From contig JASLKK010000001.1 of the NCBI GenBank assembly GCA_030747595.1, positions 62,001-126,000 on the forward strand: 64,000 nt of DNA, read 5' to 3'. This document shows positions 46,732 through 54,964 of this stretch, in pieces. Each line of letters begins with the position of its first letter. The stretch's first letter is position 1. Below the pieces are notes generated by a model. The model saw only the letters and a list, made by a program, of their open reading frames with translations, ran no database searches and was not told the DNA's origin. The position numbers and the translations under genes are program-made. This DNA is from Acidimicrobiales bacterium (GTDB lineage: Bacteria > Actinomycetota > Acidimicrobiia > Acidimicrobiales > MedAcidi-G1).

Positions 46732-47604
46732 ATGAGATACGCCGCTCCGGCGACGGTTGATGAAGCCCGGACGCTGTTGTCGGATAATCCCGGCTCGCAG
46801 GTCTTTGCCGGCGCTACCGACCTCGTTCCCCAGATCCGAGCCGGACGCCCGTCGCCGCCCATGGTGGTCGACCTCAAGCGAATCGATCGACTGACCGCGG
46901 TGATCCACGAAGGTGGAAAGTGGACGATCGGCGCGGCGACGCCGACCGCTGATCTCACCCGGAACGCCGATTTCACCGCCATGTTCCCGGGACTGTCGGA
47001 AGCCGCCGGTCTGATCGGTTCCGACCAGATCCAGAACCGGTCGAGCCTGGGTGGGAACCTGGCCAACGCCTCACCTGCCGCCGACTCGGTGCCCGCACTG
47101 ATCGCCAATGCCGGTCAGGCCGTCATCGCTTCCGGCGACGGAACTCGGACCGTGCCAGCGGCCGACATCGCCACCGGCCCGGGCCTCACATCACTGGCCG
47201 ACGGCGAGTTCATCATCGAGTTCACCTTGGACGACCCCCCGGCCGGCACCGGCGACGCCTACCTCCGGATGATCCCGCGCACCGAGATGGACATCGCCAT
47301 TGCCGGAGCTGCGGTACGTCTCACCATTGCCGACGGCACAGTGAGCGACGCCACCGTTGCGCTCGGCGCTGTCGCTCCTACCGTCGTCATCGTGTCTGAT
47401 GCCGAAGCCGCTCTGGTCGGTGCCACCTTGGATGGTGGCCGGTTCGACGACGCAACTCTGGATGCGGTGGCTGCCGCAGCGTCCGCAGCCTGCGATCCCA
47501 TCAATGACAAACGGGGCACCGTCGCCTATCGGCGCCAGGTGGTCGGAGTACTGGCCAAGCGGGCCGCAATCGTCGCCGCTGAACGCGCACAGAACGGAGC
47601 CTGA
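46732..47604 (+). CDS. Molybdenum hydroxylase FAD-binding (medium, CoxM-like) subunit
   Basis: 290 residues from ATG 46732, which has AAGGGA at good spacing; the ATG at 46717 would put the initiation site against the hairpin. The PCMH-type FAD fold shows VFAGATDLVPQIRAG and the second FAD loop SSLGGNLANASPAADSVPAL. A C-terminal CO-dehydrogenase-flavoprotein domain ends RRQVVGVLAKRAAI. It passes electrons from the 2Fe-2S subunit to FAD and an external acceptor. It is followed five bases later by the iron-sulphur subunit gene. Confidence 0.92.
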   Translation: MRYAAPATVDEARTLLSDNPGSQVFAGATDLVPQIRAGRPSPPMVVDLKRIDRLTAVIHEGGKWTIGAATPTADLTRNADFTAMFPGLSEAAGLIGSDQIQNRSSLGGNLANASPAADSVPALIANAGQAVIASGDGTRTVPAADIATGPGLTSLADGEFIIEFTLDDPPAGTGDAYLRMIPRTEMDIAIAGAAVRLTIADGTVSDATVALGAVAPTVVIVSDAEAALVGATLDGGRFDDATLDAVAAAASAACDPINDKRGTVAYRRQVVGVLAKRAAIVAAERAQNGA

Positions 47605-47609
47605 GAACC

Positions 47610-48107
47610 ATGTCTTCCATGAAGAGGTCAAGAACTCACGTGACCTGCACGGTCAACGGCGACGAGGTCGACTTCCTAGCTAGCGATGACACGTCACTGC
47701 TTGACGCCCTGCGCGACGAGCTCGGCCTCACCGGAGCCAAGGAGGGCTGTGGCACCGGCGACTGCGGGGCATGTTCGATCCTCGTTGACGGTCGGGTCAA
47801 CTGCTCCTGTCTGATGTTCGCCCCCGAAGCCGAGGGGTCCGACATCGTGACCGTCGAGGGCATAGCGCAGGGTGACCAGCTCCACCCGCTCCAGCAGACC
47901 TTCCTGGAGGGCGCGGCCCTGCAATGCGGGATCTGTACACCCGGATTCCTCGTGTCGGCCAAAGCCCTGCTCGACGAGAACCCGGATCCCACCGAGACAG
48001 AGATCCGCTACGCACTGGCCGGAAACCTCTGCCGGTGCACGGGCTACGACAAAATCGTCCGATCCGTCCAGGAGGCTGCGGTGCAGCTGAGGGGAGCAAC
48101 TCGATGA
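47610..48107 (+). CDS. Molybdenum hydroxylase 2Fe-2S (small, CoxS-like) subunit
   Basis: 165 residues. The plant-type 2Fe-2S cluster is bound by C47, C52, C55 and C67 (EGCGTGDCGACSILVDGRV). The second, helical-domain cluster uses C106, C109, C141 and C143 (QCGICTPGF and NLCRCTGY). All eight ligands are intact. It relays electrons between the Mo centre and FAD. Its TGA overlaps the ATG of the large subunit. Confidence 0.95.
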   Translation: MSSMKRSRTHVTCTVNGDEVDFLASDDTSLLDALRDELGLTGAKEGCGTGDCGACSILVDGRVNCSCLMFAPEAEGSDIVTVEGIAQGDQLHPLQQTFLEGAALQCGICTPGFLVSAKALLDENPDPTETEIRYALAGNLCRCTGYDKIVRSVQEAAVQLRGATR

Positions 48108-50326
48108 CCGTCACAGAGGATCGTCCGAGCTACAAGTGGGTCGGCACCCGACCCATCAGACCCGACGGATACGACAAGGTGGTGGGGAAGGCCCGCTTTG
48201 CGGCCGACCTGAACCTCCCGGGACAGCTGCATGCGGCGATCCTGCGATCGCCTCACGGCCATGCCCGCATCCTTTCCATCGACACCACGGCGGCCGAGGC
48301 GATGCCCGGCGTGAAGGCCGTGATGACCAGCGCCGACTTTCCAGAGCTGGACGCATCCAACCCCGAACGTGACGTGGCGGAGAACATCATGGCCCGTGGC
48401 GTGGTGCGGTACGTCGGCCACGCGCTGGCCGCGGTGGCCGCGACCACCAAGGCCGAAGCGGCGGCAGCCGTGGCGGCCATCGAGGTCGAATACGAGTTGC
48501 TGCCGTTGGTGCTGAGCCTCGACGAGTCCATGGCCGAGGGCGCGCCGTTGGTCAATGAGCACAACGTGACCATGTTCGTCGAGAGTGATGGGCCGTCCAA
48601 CATGGCCACGGTCAACTCCCTCGAGCGTGGCGATGTCGACGCGGCCTTCGAGGCCGCCGACCTGATTGTCGAGCGCGAGTTCGAGACAGCGTGGGTCCAT
48701 CAGGGCTACATCGAGCCCCACGCCTGCGTGGTCGACGTCGGGCGGGACGGCAAGGCGGACATCTGGGTGTCGTCCCAAGGCCACTTCCGTGTCCGGTCCC
48801 AGACCGCCGCGGTGCTCGGTTGGGACACAGCCCGCGTCAAGGTGACCCCGGCCGAGATCGGCGGTGGGTTCGGTGGAAAGACCACGATCTACCTCGAGCC
48901 GGTCGCCGCCCGACTGTCCGAGAAGTCGGGCCGCCCGGTGAAGATCGTGATGAGCCGCGAGGAGGTGCTGAGGGCCACCGGTCCGGCACCGGCATCCAAG
49001 GCCAGAGTCCGGATCGCGGCCACCAACGACGGTGAGCTCACGGCCATCGAGGGCTGGTTGGGCTACGCCGTGGGGTGCACCAGCGACATGGCCGGCGTTG
49101 TCGGCGCCATGTCGGTGGCTTCCTACAAGTTCCCCAATCTGAAGCTTGAGGCCACCGCCTCGCTCACCAACACACCCAAGTCAGCTGCCTACCGGGCACC
49201 GTCGGCGCCCCAGGCGGCGTTCGCCATCGAGTCGGTCATCGACGAGATCGCCCAGCAGATGGACATGGACCCAATCGAACTGCGGCTCAAGAACGCCGTG
49301 GTCGAAGGTGACCCCACGGCCATGGGCATGCCCCATCCCCGGATCGGTTTCGTGGAGTGCCTCGAGGCCATCCGCGAAAGCGACCACTACCGTTCGCCGG
49401 TACCGGAGGGCGCGGCCCGAGGCGTCGGCGCGGGCTTCTGGTTCAACATCGGTGAGCAGTCCAGCGCCACGGTCAACCTCAACGAAGACGGCACGGCCAC
49501 GGTGATCACCGGCAGTCCCGACATCGGTGGGAGCCGTGCATCGATGGCGCTGATGGCCGCCGAGGAGTTGGGCATAGATGTCCACTGCATCACCCCTGTG
49601 GTGGCCGACACCGAATCCGTTGGTTTCACCGACGTGACCGAGGGCAGTCGGGCGACCTTCGCTACCGGCATGGCCGTCGTCAACGCCTGTCGCGAACTCA
49701 TTGACGAGCTCAAGGCCCGGGCGGCCACCATCCTTGGTGTCGACGCTGACGCGGTCGACTGGCTTGACGGCGAGGCCGTGGCCGACGGCAAAGATCCATT
49801 GTCGCTGGCCGCCATCACCGCCAAGGCCAAGAGCACCGGTGGTCCCCTCACGGTGACTGCATCACTCAACGCCGGTGGCGCCGGCCCGTCCTTCGCAGTG
49901 CATTGCTGTGACCTCGCTGTCGACGAGGAGACCGGACAGGTCACCATCCTCGGATACACCGCAGCCCAGGACGCGGGGACGGCGATCCACCCGAGTTACG
50001 TCGAGGGTCAGATGCAGGGCGGAACGGTCCAGGGAATCGGCTGGGCGTTGAACGAGGAGTACATCTACGACGACGAGGGCTCCATGCAGAACGCCAGCTT
50101 CCTCGACTACCGGGTTCCGGTGGCGTCTGATCTGCCGATGATCGGGACGATCATCGTCGAGGTTCCGAACCCCGCTCATCCCTACGGGGTTCGTGGTGTG
50201 GGCGAGACGGGCATCGTCCCACCGATGGCCACCATCGCCAACGCCATCAGCCGCGCCACGTCGGTGCGGATGACCTCGCTTCCCATGTCTCCGCCCAAGC
50301 TTCTGGCGGCCCTCGACGACCGCTGA
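48104..50326 (+). CDS. Molybdenum hydroxylase Mo-binding (large) subunit, substrate unknown
   Basis: 740 residues from the ATG overlapping the small-subunit stop. Xanthine-dehydrogenase-family features include GGGFGGKTTIYLEP, the later EPHACVVDV and the near-terminal GVGETGIVPP with catalytic Glu E701. The active-site loop reads AYRAPSAPQ (Y363-R364-A365-P366). It is neither AYxCSFR of form I CO dehydrogenase nor AYRGAGR of form II, so CO oxidation is unlikely. It probably hydroxylates an aldehyde or N-heterocycle using water. With its FAD and Fe-S partners it forms an (alpha-beta-gamma)2 enzyme that needs a molybdopterin cytosine dinucleotide cofactor. Confidence 0.92.
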   Translation: MTVTEDRPSYKWVGTRPIRPDGYDKVVGKARFAADLNLPGQLHAAILRSPHGHARILSIDTTAAEAMPGVKAVMTSADFPELDASNPERDVAENIMARGVVRYVGHALAAVAATTKAEAAAAVAAIEVEYELLPLVLSLDESMAEGAPLVNEHNVTMFVESDGPSNMATVNSLERGDVDAAFEAADLIVEREFETAWVHQGYIEPHACVVDVGRDGKADIWVSSQGHFRVRSQTAAVLGWDTARVKVTPAEIGGGFGGKTTIYLEPVAARLSEKSGRPVKIVMSREEVLRATGPAPASKARVRIAATNDGELTAIEGWLGYAVGCTSDMAGVVGAMSVASYKFPNLKLEATASLTNTPKSAAYRAPSAPQAAFAIESVIDEIAQQMDMDPIELRLKNAVVEGDPTAMGMPHPRIGFVECLEAIRESDHYRSPVPEGAARGVGAGFWFNIGEQSSATVNLNEDGTATVITGSPDIGGSRASMALMAAEELGIDVHCITPVVADTESVGFTDVTEGSRATFATGMAVVNACRELIDELKARAATILGVDADAVDWLDGEAVADGKDPLSLAAITAKAKSTGGPLTVTASLNAGGAGPSFAVHCCDLAVDEETGQVTILGYTAAQDAGTAIHPSYVEGQMQGGTVQGIGWALNEEYIYDDEGSMQNASFLDYRVPVASDLPMIGTIIVEVPNPAHPYGVRGVGETGIVPPMATIANAISRATSVRMTSLPMSPPKLLAALDDR

Positions 50327-50336
50327 GGGTGTCGGG

Positions 50337-50582
50337 ATGCCCCGAGCCCATCTGATGTCGGACCATCGTCGCTTCACCGGCGGCGAGGCTGTCATCGAGG
50401 TTGAAGGGGCCACGGTCGGTGCGGTGATCGCTGAACTCGAGCGTCGCTATCCGGGCCTCGGCAACATCCTCACCAAGGCCTCCTCGGCCGGGGTGGACGG
50501 GGTGATTCACGCCGAGCCGGAGTACCTCGCTATTTCCCCGGACACCGACGTCTACTTCGTGGCGCCTCTCACTGGCGGTTGA
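50337..50582 (+). CDS. MoaD/ThiS-family ubiquitin-like protein
   Basis: 81 residues. The N-terminal DHRRFTGGEAVIEVEGATV and the following helix AVIAELERRYPGL are typical of the beta-grasp fold, and the protein ends in the diglycine TGG needed for adenylation and thiocarboxylation. MoaD-like proteins donate sulphur to molybdopterin or to other pathways. The position ten bases behind the Mo-hydroxylase genes suggests a role in its cofactor, or possibly a dedicated sulphuration step. It overlaps the convergent MFS gene by 14 bp. Confidence 0.82.
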   Translation: MPRAHLMSDHRRFTGGEAVIEVEGATVGAVIAELERRYPGLGNILTKASSAGVDGVIHAEPEYLAISPDTDVYFVAPLTGG

Positions 50583-52203
50583 TTTCCTCCGGTGGTGCAT
50601 CGCCTGGGTTGAGGGACTCGAGTTCGACCCGGGCCGTCTCCGGGAACCAGCCCAACACCAGTGCGGCAGCGAGGACGGGACCGACGGCCACCACGAGGAA
50701 CGCCGGCCCGTAGGACCCGAACCGGTCGCTGAGCATCCCGACGATGATCAGGCCGGCAGCGCTGCCGGCCACCCCGAGAGTCACGACCAGACCGTTGGCC
50801 CGGGCCCGATTACGGGTTGAGAACAGTTCCGGCCCGTAGACGCCCAGGGCGACGGTCAACGATCCGATCACTGTTCCCACCACGCTGCTGGCCCACAGGG
50901 CGGCACCGGTCGAGTGGTAGGCCACCACCATGAAGGCGGTGCCGCCGAGGAGGCCGATGGCGCCTACTGGCCGTCGACCACGAGTATCGGCCAGTCGACC
51001 GGCCACGAAGATTCCGATGCCGGCCGGTGTGCTCGTGAGCAGCGTGAACAGGGTGATGCCGACTGCCGAGTATCCCCTGTGGTCCTTGAGGAAGTCGTTC
51101 TGGAACTGGCTGGCTGGAGCGGCGAACACCAACAGCAGGAACGATGCCACGGCTAGCAGCACCAGGCGTCGCCCTTCAGTCCGTCGTCGGCCTCCATCTG
51201 ATGAATCAGGTACCCGGCCGTCGCGGGACCGGCGGTCGACGGAGTTGGCGGTGAACCGGAGCGACTCGGGGAGGCGGCGACCGACGGCCAGCAGCGCCGG
51301 GATGGCCAGCAGTGGGACGAGGTATACGGCCCGCCACGCCCTCGGGTCGAGGTCGGCCACCGGAAGGACCCAGACGGCCATGCCGGCGCCCAGCGCGGCA
51401 CAGAGCACCAGCACGCTGACCCCGTAGGCCCGGGATCCTCGGGGAAGTTCCTCGGCGGCGAACACCCCGATGAGGATGCCCATGCCCGTGGTGAGCCCCC
51501 GGGCTATCAGTTGGCTGCCACCCAGAAACCAGAGGTCAGTCGAGGCCGCACCCAGTCCAGTGGCCAGGACCGCGGCCACCGCAGTGACTACTAGGACGGA
51601 CCGGCGACCCTTCCGGTCGGCGAGGAACACTACGGCGAGGGCTACCACGATTCCCAGACGGACCACGGCCAGAGCGATTCCCTGGGCGGTGTCGCTTCGT
51701 CCGAACTCGTCGCTGGCGAAGGTGATGGTCTGGGTGATGACCGTGCCCAGATAGCCGTCGACTACCTGGATGCACGCCAGCAGCGAGAGCACCGTGGCGG
51801 ACCGGGTGTCGAGACGGTCCGGCGGCGCCCACCAGGGGGTCCGGCGGCGGGCCACGGCGCGACGGAGGGGCCAGGAGAACAGTGGTCGCCAGGGTCCGAC
51901 GGCCGCCCGGTACTCAATGGTCTCGACGACCCGGTGCCGCCCGTTGGTCGTACTGTCGACCACGAGTCGACGGTCCCAGTGTGTGAAGGGCCCGTGATCG
52001 ATGACGAAGTGGTCGGTGCCGGTGACGCGTTCGCGGATCAGGTCGTCGCGGGCGGTACGGAGTTCGACGAGGCCCTCGTCGTCCAACTCGTGGACCACCA
52101 CCGTCCTGGCGATCCGGCCGACTGGCCCACAAGCGCGGGGCGTGCTGGTGCTGATGGCTGCCCTCCGGTCGCCCGAAGCATCCACCCTACCGATGGGGGC
52201 CAT
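50569..52203 (-). CDS. MFS transporter with extra N-terminal soluble domain
   Basis: 544 residues from ATG 52203, only nine bases from the divergent murA start; GTG codons at 52101 or 52098 may be the true start because the first 34 residues look non-coding. Residues about 35-120 form a soluble domain (TDHFVIDHGPFTHWDRRLVV) with a lipocalin- or SRPBCC-like strand pattern. Twelve transmembrane helices follow, with the MFS loop-2 motif ADRKGRRSVL, its repeat in GRLADTRGRRPVGAIG and the sugar-porter-like PETARVELESL end. The substrate is unknown. Being convergent with the Mo-hydroxylase operon, it need not share its function. Confidence 0.8.
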   Translation of the reverse strand: MAPIGRVDASGDRRAAISTSTPRACGPVGRIARTVVVHELDDEGLVELRTARDDLIRERVTGTDHFVIDHGPFTHWDRRLVVDSTTNGRHRVVETIEYRAAVGPWRPLFSWPLRRAVARRRTPWWAPPDRLDTRSATVLSLLACIQVVDGYLGTVITQTITFASDEFGRSDTAQGIALAVVRLGIVVALAVVFLADRKGRRSVLVVTAVAAVLATGLGAASTDLWFLGGSQLIARGLTTGMGILIGVFAAEELPRGSRAYGVSVLVLCAALGAGMAVWVLPVADLDPRAWRAVYLVPLLAIPALLAVGRRLPESLRFTANSVDRRSRDGRVPDSSDGGRRRTEGRRLVLLAVASFLLLVFAAPASQFQNDFLKDHRGYSAVGITLFTLLTSTPAGIGIFVAGRLADTRGRRPVGAIGLLGGTAFMVVAYHSTGAALWASSVVGTVIGSLTVALGVYGPELFSTRNRARANGLVVTLGVAGSAAGLIIVGMLSDRFGSYGPAFLVVAVGPVLAAALVLGWFPETARVELESLNPGDAPPEEINRQ

Positions 52204-52212
52204 ACTGAGGGA

Positions 52213-53520
52213 GTGGGAAGCGACGGTGACGCCACTGCGGACGTGATCCGCGTCCGCCGATCAGGCCCGCTGCAGGGATCTGTCCGGGTGGCCGGCGCCA
52301 AGAACTCGGCGTTGAAGTTGATGGCGGCTGTCGTGCTGGCCCCGGGTCGCCACACCCTGCGAAACGTCCCCCGGATCGCCGATGTGATCCTCATGGCCGA
52401 ACTCCTGGAACGCATGGGCGCCCGTGTCACCCGAGGTGCCGACGAGCCCGATGTGGTGACCATCGAAGTGCCCGACGTGATGGTGCCCGAGGCGCCGTAC
52501 GACCTAGTGGAAAAGATGCGGGCATCGATCGTGGTGCTGGGCCCGCTGCTGGCCCGCTTCGGTGAGGCCCGGGTGTCGGTGCCCGGTGGCGATGATTTCG
52601 GCCATCGTCCCATCGACATGCACCTCCGGGCGCTGGAGGAACTGGGCGCCACGTTCACCACCAGCCACGGGGTGATCGAGGGTCGGGCCGAGCGACTCCT
52701 CGGAACGCGGATCCTGTTGGAGTACCCGAGCGTCGGGGCGACCGAGAACCTGCTCATGGCTGCCGTGACGGCCAAGGGTACGACGGTCATCGACAATGCA
52801 GCCCGGGAGCCTGAGATCGAGGACCTGGCAGCCTTCCTAGTGGGAATGGGTGCAGACGTGTCCGGTGCCGGTGGATCGACCATCACCATCGAGGGTGTGG
52901 AGCGCCTCCACCCGGTGGAGCACACCGTGGTGCCTGACCGGATCGAGGCGGCTACCTACCTGGCTGCCGTGGGACTGGCAGGAGGGTCCATTGCCATTGA
53001 GGGCGCACGGGCCGACCACATGGAGATGCTGCTCGACAAACTGGGTGCCATGGGCCTACGGGTCGACGACGGAGGCGACCGCCTGTGGGTCACCGCCCCC
53101 GAACGTCCCGCCCGGCTGACTTCGGTGGACGTGGCGACGCTGCCCTACCCGGGCGTGGCGACCGACTACAAGCCACTGCTGGTGGCGTTGCTCTCAGTGG
53201 CCGACGGGGTGGGCATCCTCACCGAGAACGTGTTCGCCGGCCGGTTCCGATACATCCCCGAACTGGTGCGGATGGGCGCCGATATCCGAGTGGAAGGCCA
53301 CCACGCGGTGGTGCGGGGCGTCGAGGCTTTGTCTGGCGCACCGGTGCGGGCACCCGACATCCGGGCCGGAGCGGCGCTCGTGGTGGCCGGCCTGGCCGCT
53401 GAGGGCGAGACACTGGTGGCCGACGCACACCATGTGGCCCGCGGTTATCAGGACTTGGTGGGCAATTTGGCCCGACTAGGGGCCGACGTGGCCCTCGTAC
53501 CGGGGGTTGGCGGAGCTTGA
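52213..53520 (+). CDS. murA: UDP-GlcNAc 1-carboxyvinyltransferase, Asp-type (fosfomycin-insensitive)
   Basis: 435 residues from GTG 52213; a GTG at 52243 is possible. KNSALKLMAAVVL contains the conserved Lys-Asn pair. The catalytic loop reads SVPGGDDFGHRPIDMH, with D127 where E. coli MurA has Cys115, as in Mycobacterium tuberculosis and Chlamydia. This residue cannot be alkylated by fosfomycin. YPGVATDYKPLLVALL and NVFAGRFRYIPELVRMGA are the other family signatures. It performs the first committed step of peptidoglycan precursor synthesis. Confidence 0.95.
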   Translation: MGSDGDATADVIRVRRSGPLQGSVRVAGAKNSALKLMAAVVLAPGRHTLRNVPRIADVILMAELLERMGARVTRGADEPDVVTIEVPDVMVPEAPYDLVEKMRASIVVLGPLLARFGEARVSVPGGDDFGHRPIDMHLRALEELGATFTTSHGVIEGRAERLLGTRILLEYPSVGATENLLMAAVTAKGTTVIDNAAREPEIEDLAAFLVGMGADVSGAGGSTITIEGVERLHPVEHTVVPDRIEAATYLAAVGLAGGSIAIEGARADHMEMLLDKLGAMGLRVDDGGDRLWVTAPERPARLTSVDVATLPYPGVATDYKPLLVALLSVADGVGILTENVFAGRFRYIPELVRMGADIRVEGHHAVVRGVEALSGAPVRAPDIRAGAALVVAGLAAEGETLVADAHHVARGYQDLVGNLARLGADVALVPGVGGA

Positions 53521-53539
53521 GTGGCCGGATCAGTCGCGG

Positions 53540-53692
53540 TTAGTCCGCGTCGGGTTCAGTGGGCCCACCCATGCGACGGGCCCGACGGTCGGCCAGCCAG
53601 AGAATGCCGGCGACCAGCACCAGCGGTCCGGCGACCAGCGCGATCTCGTCCCAGCCTCCCTGATGGGCGGTCAGCAATGGCAGCGAAGGCAT
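53540..53692 (-). CDS. Small single-span membrane protein, 50 aa
   Basis: The reverse strand encodes MPSLPLLTAHQGGWDEIALV, then a hydrophobic stretch VAGPLVLVAGILWLADRRAR and an acidic tail. This gives one transmembrane helix with the basic residues following it, so the C terminus is probably cytoplasmic. It fills the gap between murA and the NifU-like gene, which holds no other gene. I recall short proteins of this pattern in actinobacterial genomes but know no function. Coding use of codons and the clean helix support it being real. Confidence 0.6.
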   Translation of the reverse strand: MPSLPLLTAHQGGWDEIALVAGPLVLVAGILWLADRRARRMGGPTEPDAD

Positions 53693-53763
53693 CGGCCGAT
53701 CCTACGGGGACATCTTCTGGCACCCGGGGTGGCACCGAGGGCCGGTCCTGCGAGACTGGGACC

Positions 53764-54096
53764 ATGTCGATCGACGTGGCCCCCGATACGGGCATCGACG
53801 GACTGCGGGCCCGGGTGGAGAAGGTCATCGAGGTGATCCGTCCAGCCATCCAGGCCGACGAGGGAGACATCGTGCTCCACGAGGTCGACGAGGCCACCGG
53901 CGAGGTGTCCGTCGAGTTGGTGGGGGCGTGCGTGACCTGCCCGGCGTCGGATCAGACGCTCAAGGCGGGCATCGAACGGATACTGAAGGACCGGGTGGAC
54001 GGCGTGACGTCGGTACAGAACGTGGGTGCCACCCTGGCTGGCGACGGACCCATCGGCGCCCCGGATCCTGACGAGGGCACGCCGGTCAGTCTGTAG
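53764..54096 (+). CDS. NifU C-terminal-domain Fe-S scaffold protein
   Basis: 110 residues from ATG 53764. IEVIRPAIQADEGDIVLHEV and VELVGACVTCPAS contain the NifU-C CxxC that holds a labile Fe-S cluster, and KAGIERILKDRVDGVTSVQNV follows. There is no HEAT-like or A-type domain, so it is a stand-alone Nfu. It likely carries clusters to client proteins. Its TAG overlaps the GTG start of the enoyl-CoA hydratase gene, an unrelated function that may simply share the transcript. Confidence 0.9.
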   Translation: MSIDVAPDTGIDGLRARVEKVIEVIRPAIQADEGDIVLHEVDEATGEVSVELVGACVTCPASDQTLKAGIERILKDRVDGVTSVQNVGATLAGDGPIGAPDPDEGTPVSL

Positions 54097-54890
54097 TGGC
54101 GACGAACGAACCCCGGACCGAGGTACTGCTCCGCGTTGAACACCGCGACGACGGTGTGGTGGTGGCCACCCTTGACCGCCCCAAGGTCAACGCGCTCGAT
54201 ACAGCGCTGCTACGTGAGCTCGAGGAGTTCGCTCGCACGTGCATCGACGATCCACCGGGCGCCGTGGTCATCACCGGTGCTGGTCGGATGTTCGCGGCCG
54301 GTGCGGAACTGGCTGTCTTCGCCGATCCCGCCCTGCGGCCTGGTCAGGCCGACGCCTTCCGTGACGCCTTCGGTGCGGTGGAACGCATTCCGTGTCCGAC
54401 CATCGCCGCGGTAAACGGCTTGGCCCTTGGTGGTGGAGCGGAGCTGGCCTGGTGCTGTGACCTACGAATCCTCGGTGAGGGTTCGGCTTTCGGTCAGCCT
54501 GAGGTTCTGCTGGGGATCATCCCCGGCGGAGGTGCAACCCAGCGCCTGACCCGCCTCGTGGGGCGGGCAACAGCCAAACGCCTCATCTGGGGCGGTGCCG
54601 CGGTGAAGGCCGCCGAGGCGCTCGCTCTCGGTCTGGCCGACGAGGTGGTGGGTGACGATGAGATCCTGGATCGGGCATGTGCCCTGGCCGCCGGTTATGC
54701 GGCGGGACCCCGGGTGGCTATCCGGGCCTCCAAGCGGGCCATCGATGAGGGCGCGGACATGACGCTGGCCGACGGGGTCGATCTCGAACTGGAACTGTTC
54801 CTGGAGGTCTTCGAGACCAATGATGCGCGGGTGGGCGTCGAGTCGTTCTTCGAGCACGGACCTGGGAAGGCAGACTTCACGGGTTCCTGA
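54096..54890 (+). CDS. Enoyl-CoA hydratase/isomerase (crotonase) family
   Basis: 264 residues from GTG 54096. AVVITGAGRMFAAGAELAVF forms the first oxyanion loop. IAAVNGLALGGGAELAWCCD is the signature with the second oxyanion Gly, and LLGIIPGGGATQRLTRLVG carries the conserved catalytic-region glycine stretch. The usual catalytic Glu pair of true hydratases is only partly evident (PEVLLGIIPG), so hydratase versus isomerase cannot be settled. It belongs to beta-oxidation-type acyl-CoA metabolism, consistent with the mutase and ligases in the window. Confidence 0.9.
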   Translation: MATNEPRTEVLLRVEHRDDGVVVATLDRPKVNALDTALLRELEEFARTCIDDPPGAVVITGAGRMFAAGAELAVFADPALRPGQADAFRDAFGAVERIPCPTIAAVNGLALGGGAELAWCCDLRILGEGSAFGQPEVLLGIIPGGGATQRLTRLVGRATAKRLIWGGAAVKAAEALALGLADEVVGDDEILDRACALAAGYAAGPRVAIRASKRAIDEGADMTLADGVDLELELFLEVFETNDARVGVESFFEHGPGKADFTGS

Positions 54891-54964
54891 GGCTTCGCCG
54901 GTTTCTGAGATCACCGCGTTCGATGTCCGTCGCCGGAGGTCTGCCGGGTGTACGTTGCCGCGCC

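Noticed and set aside
48104-50326. Carbon monoxide dehydrogenase large subunit
   Set aside because: The active-site loop AYRAPSAP matches neither form I (AYxCSFR) nor form II (AYRGAGR).
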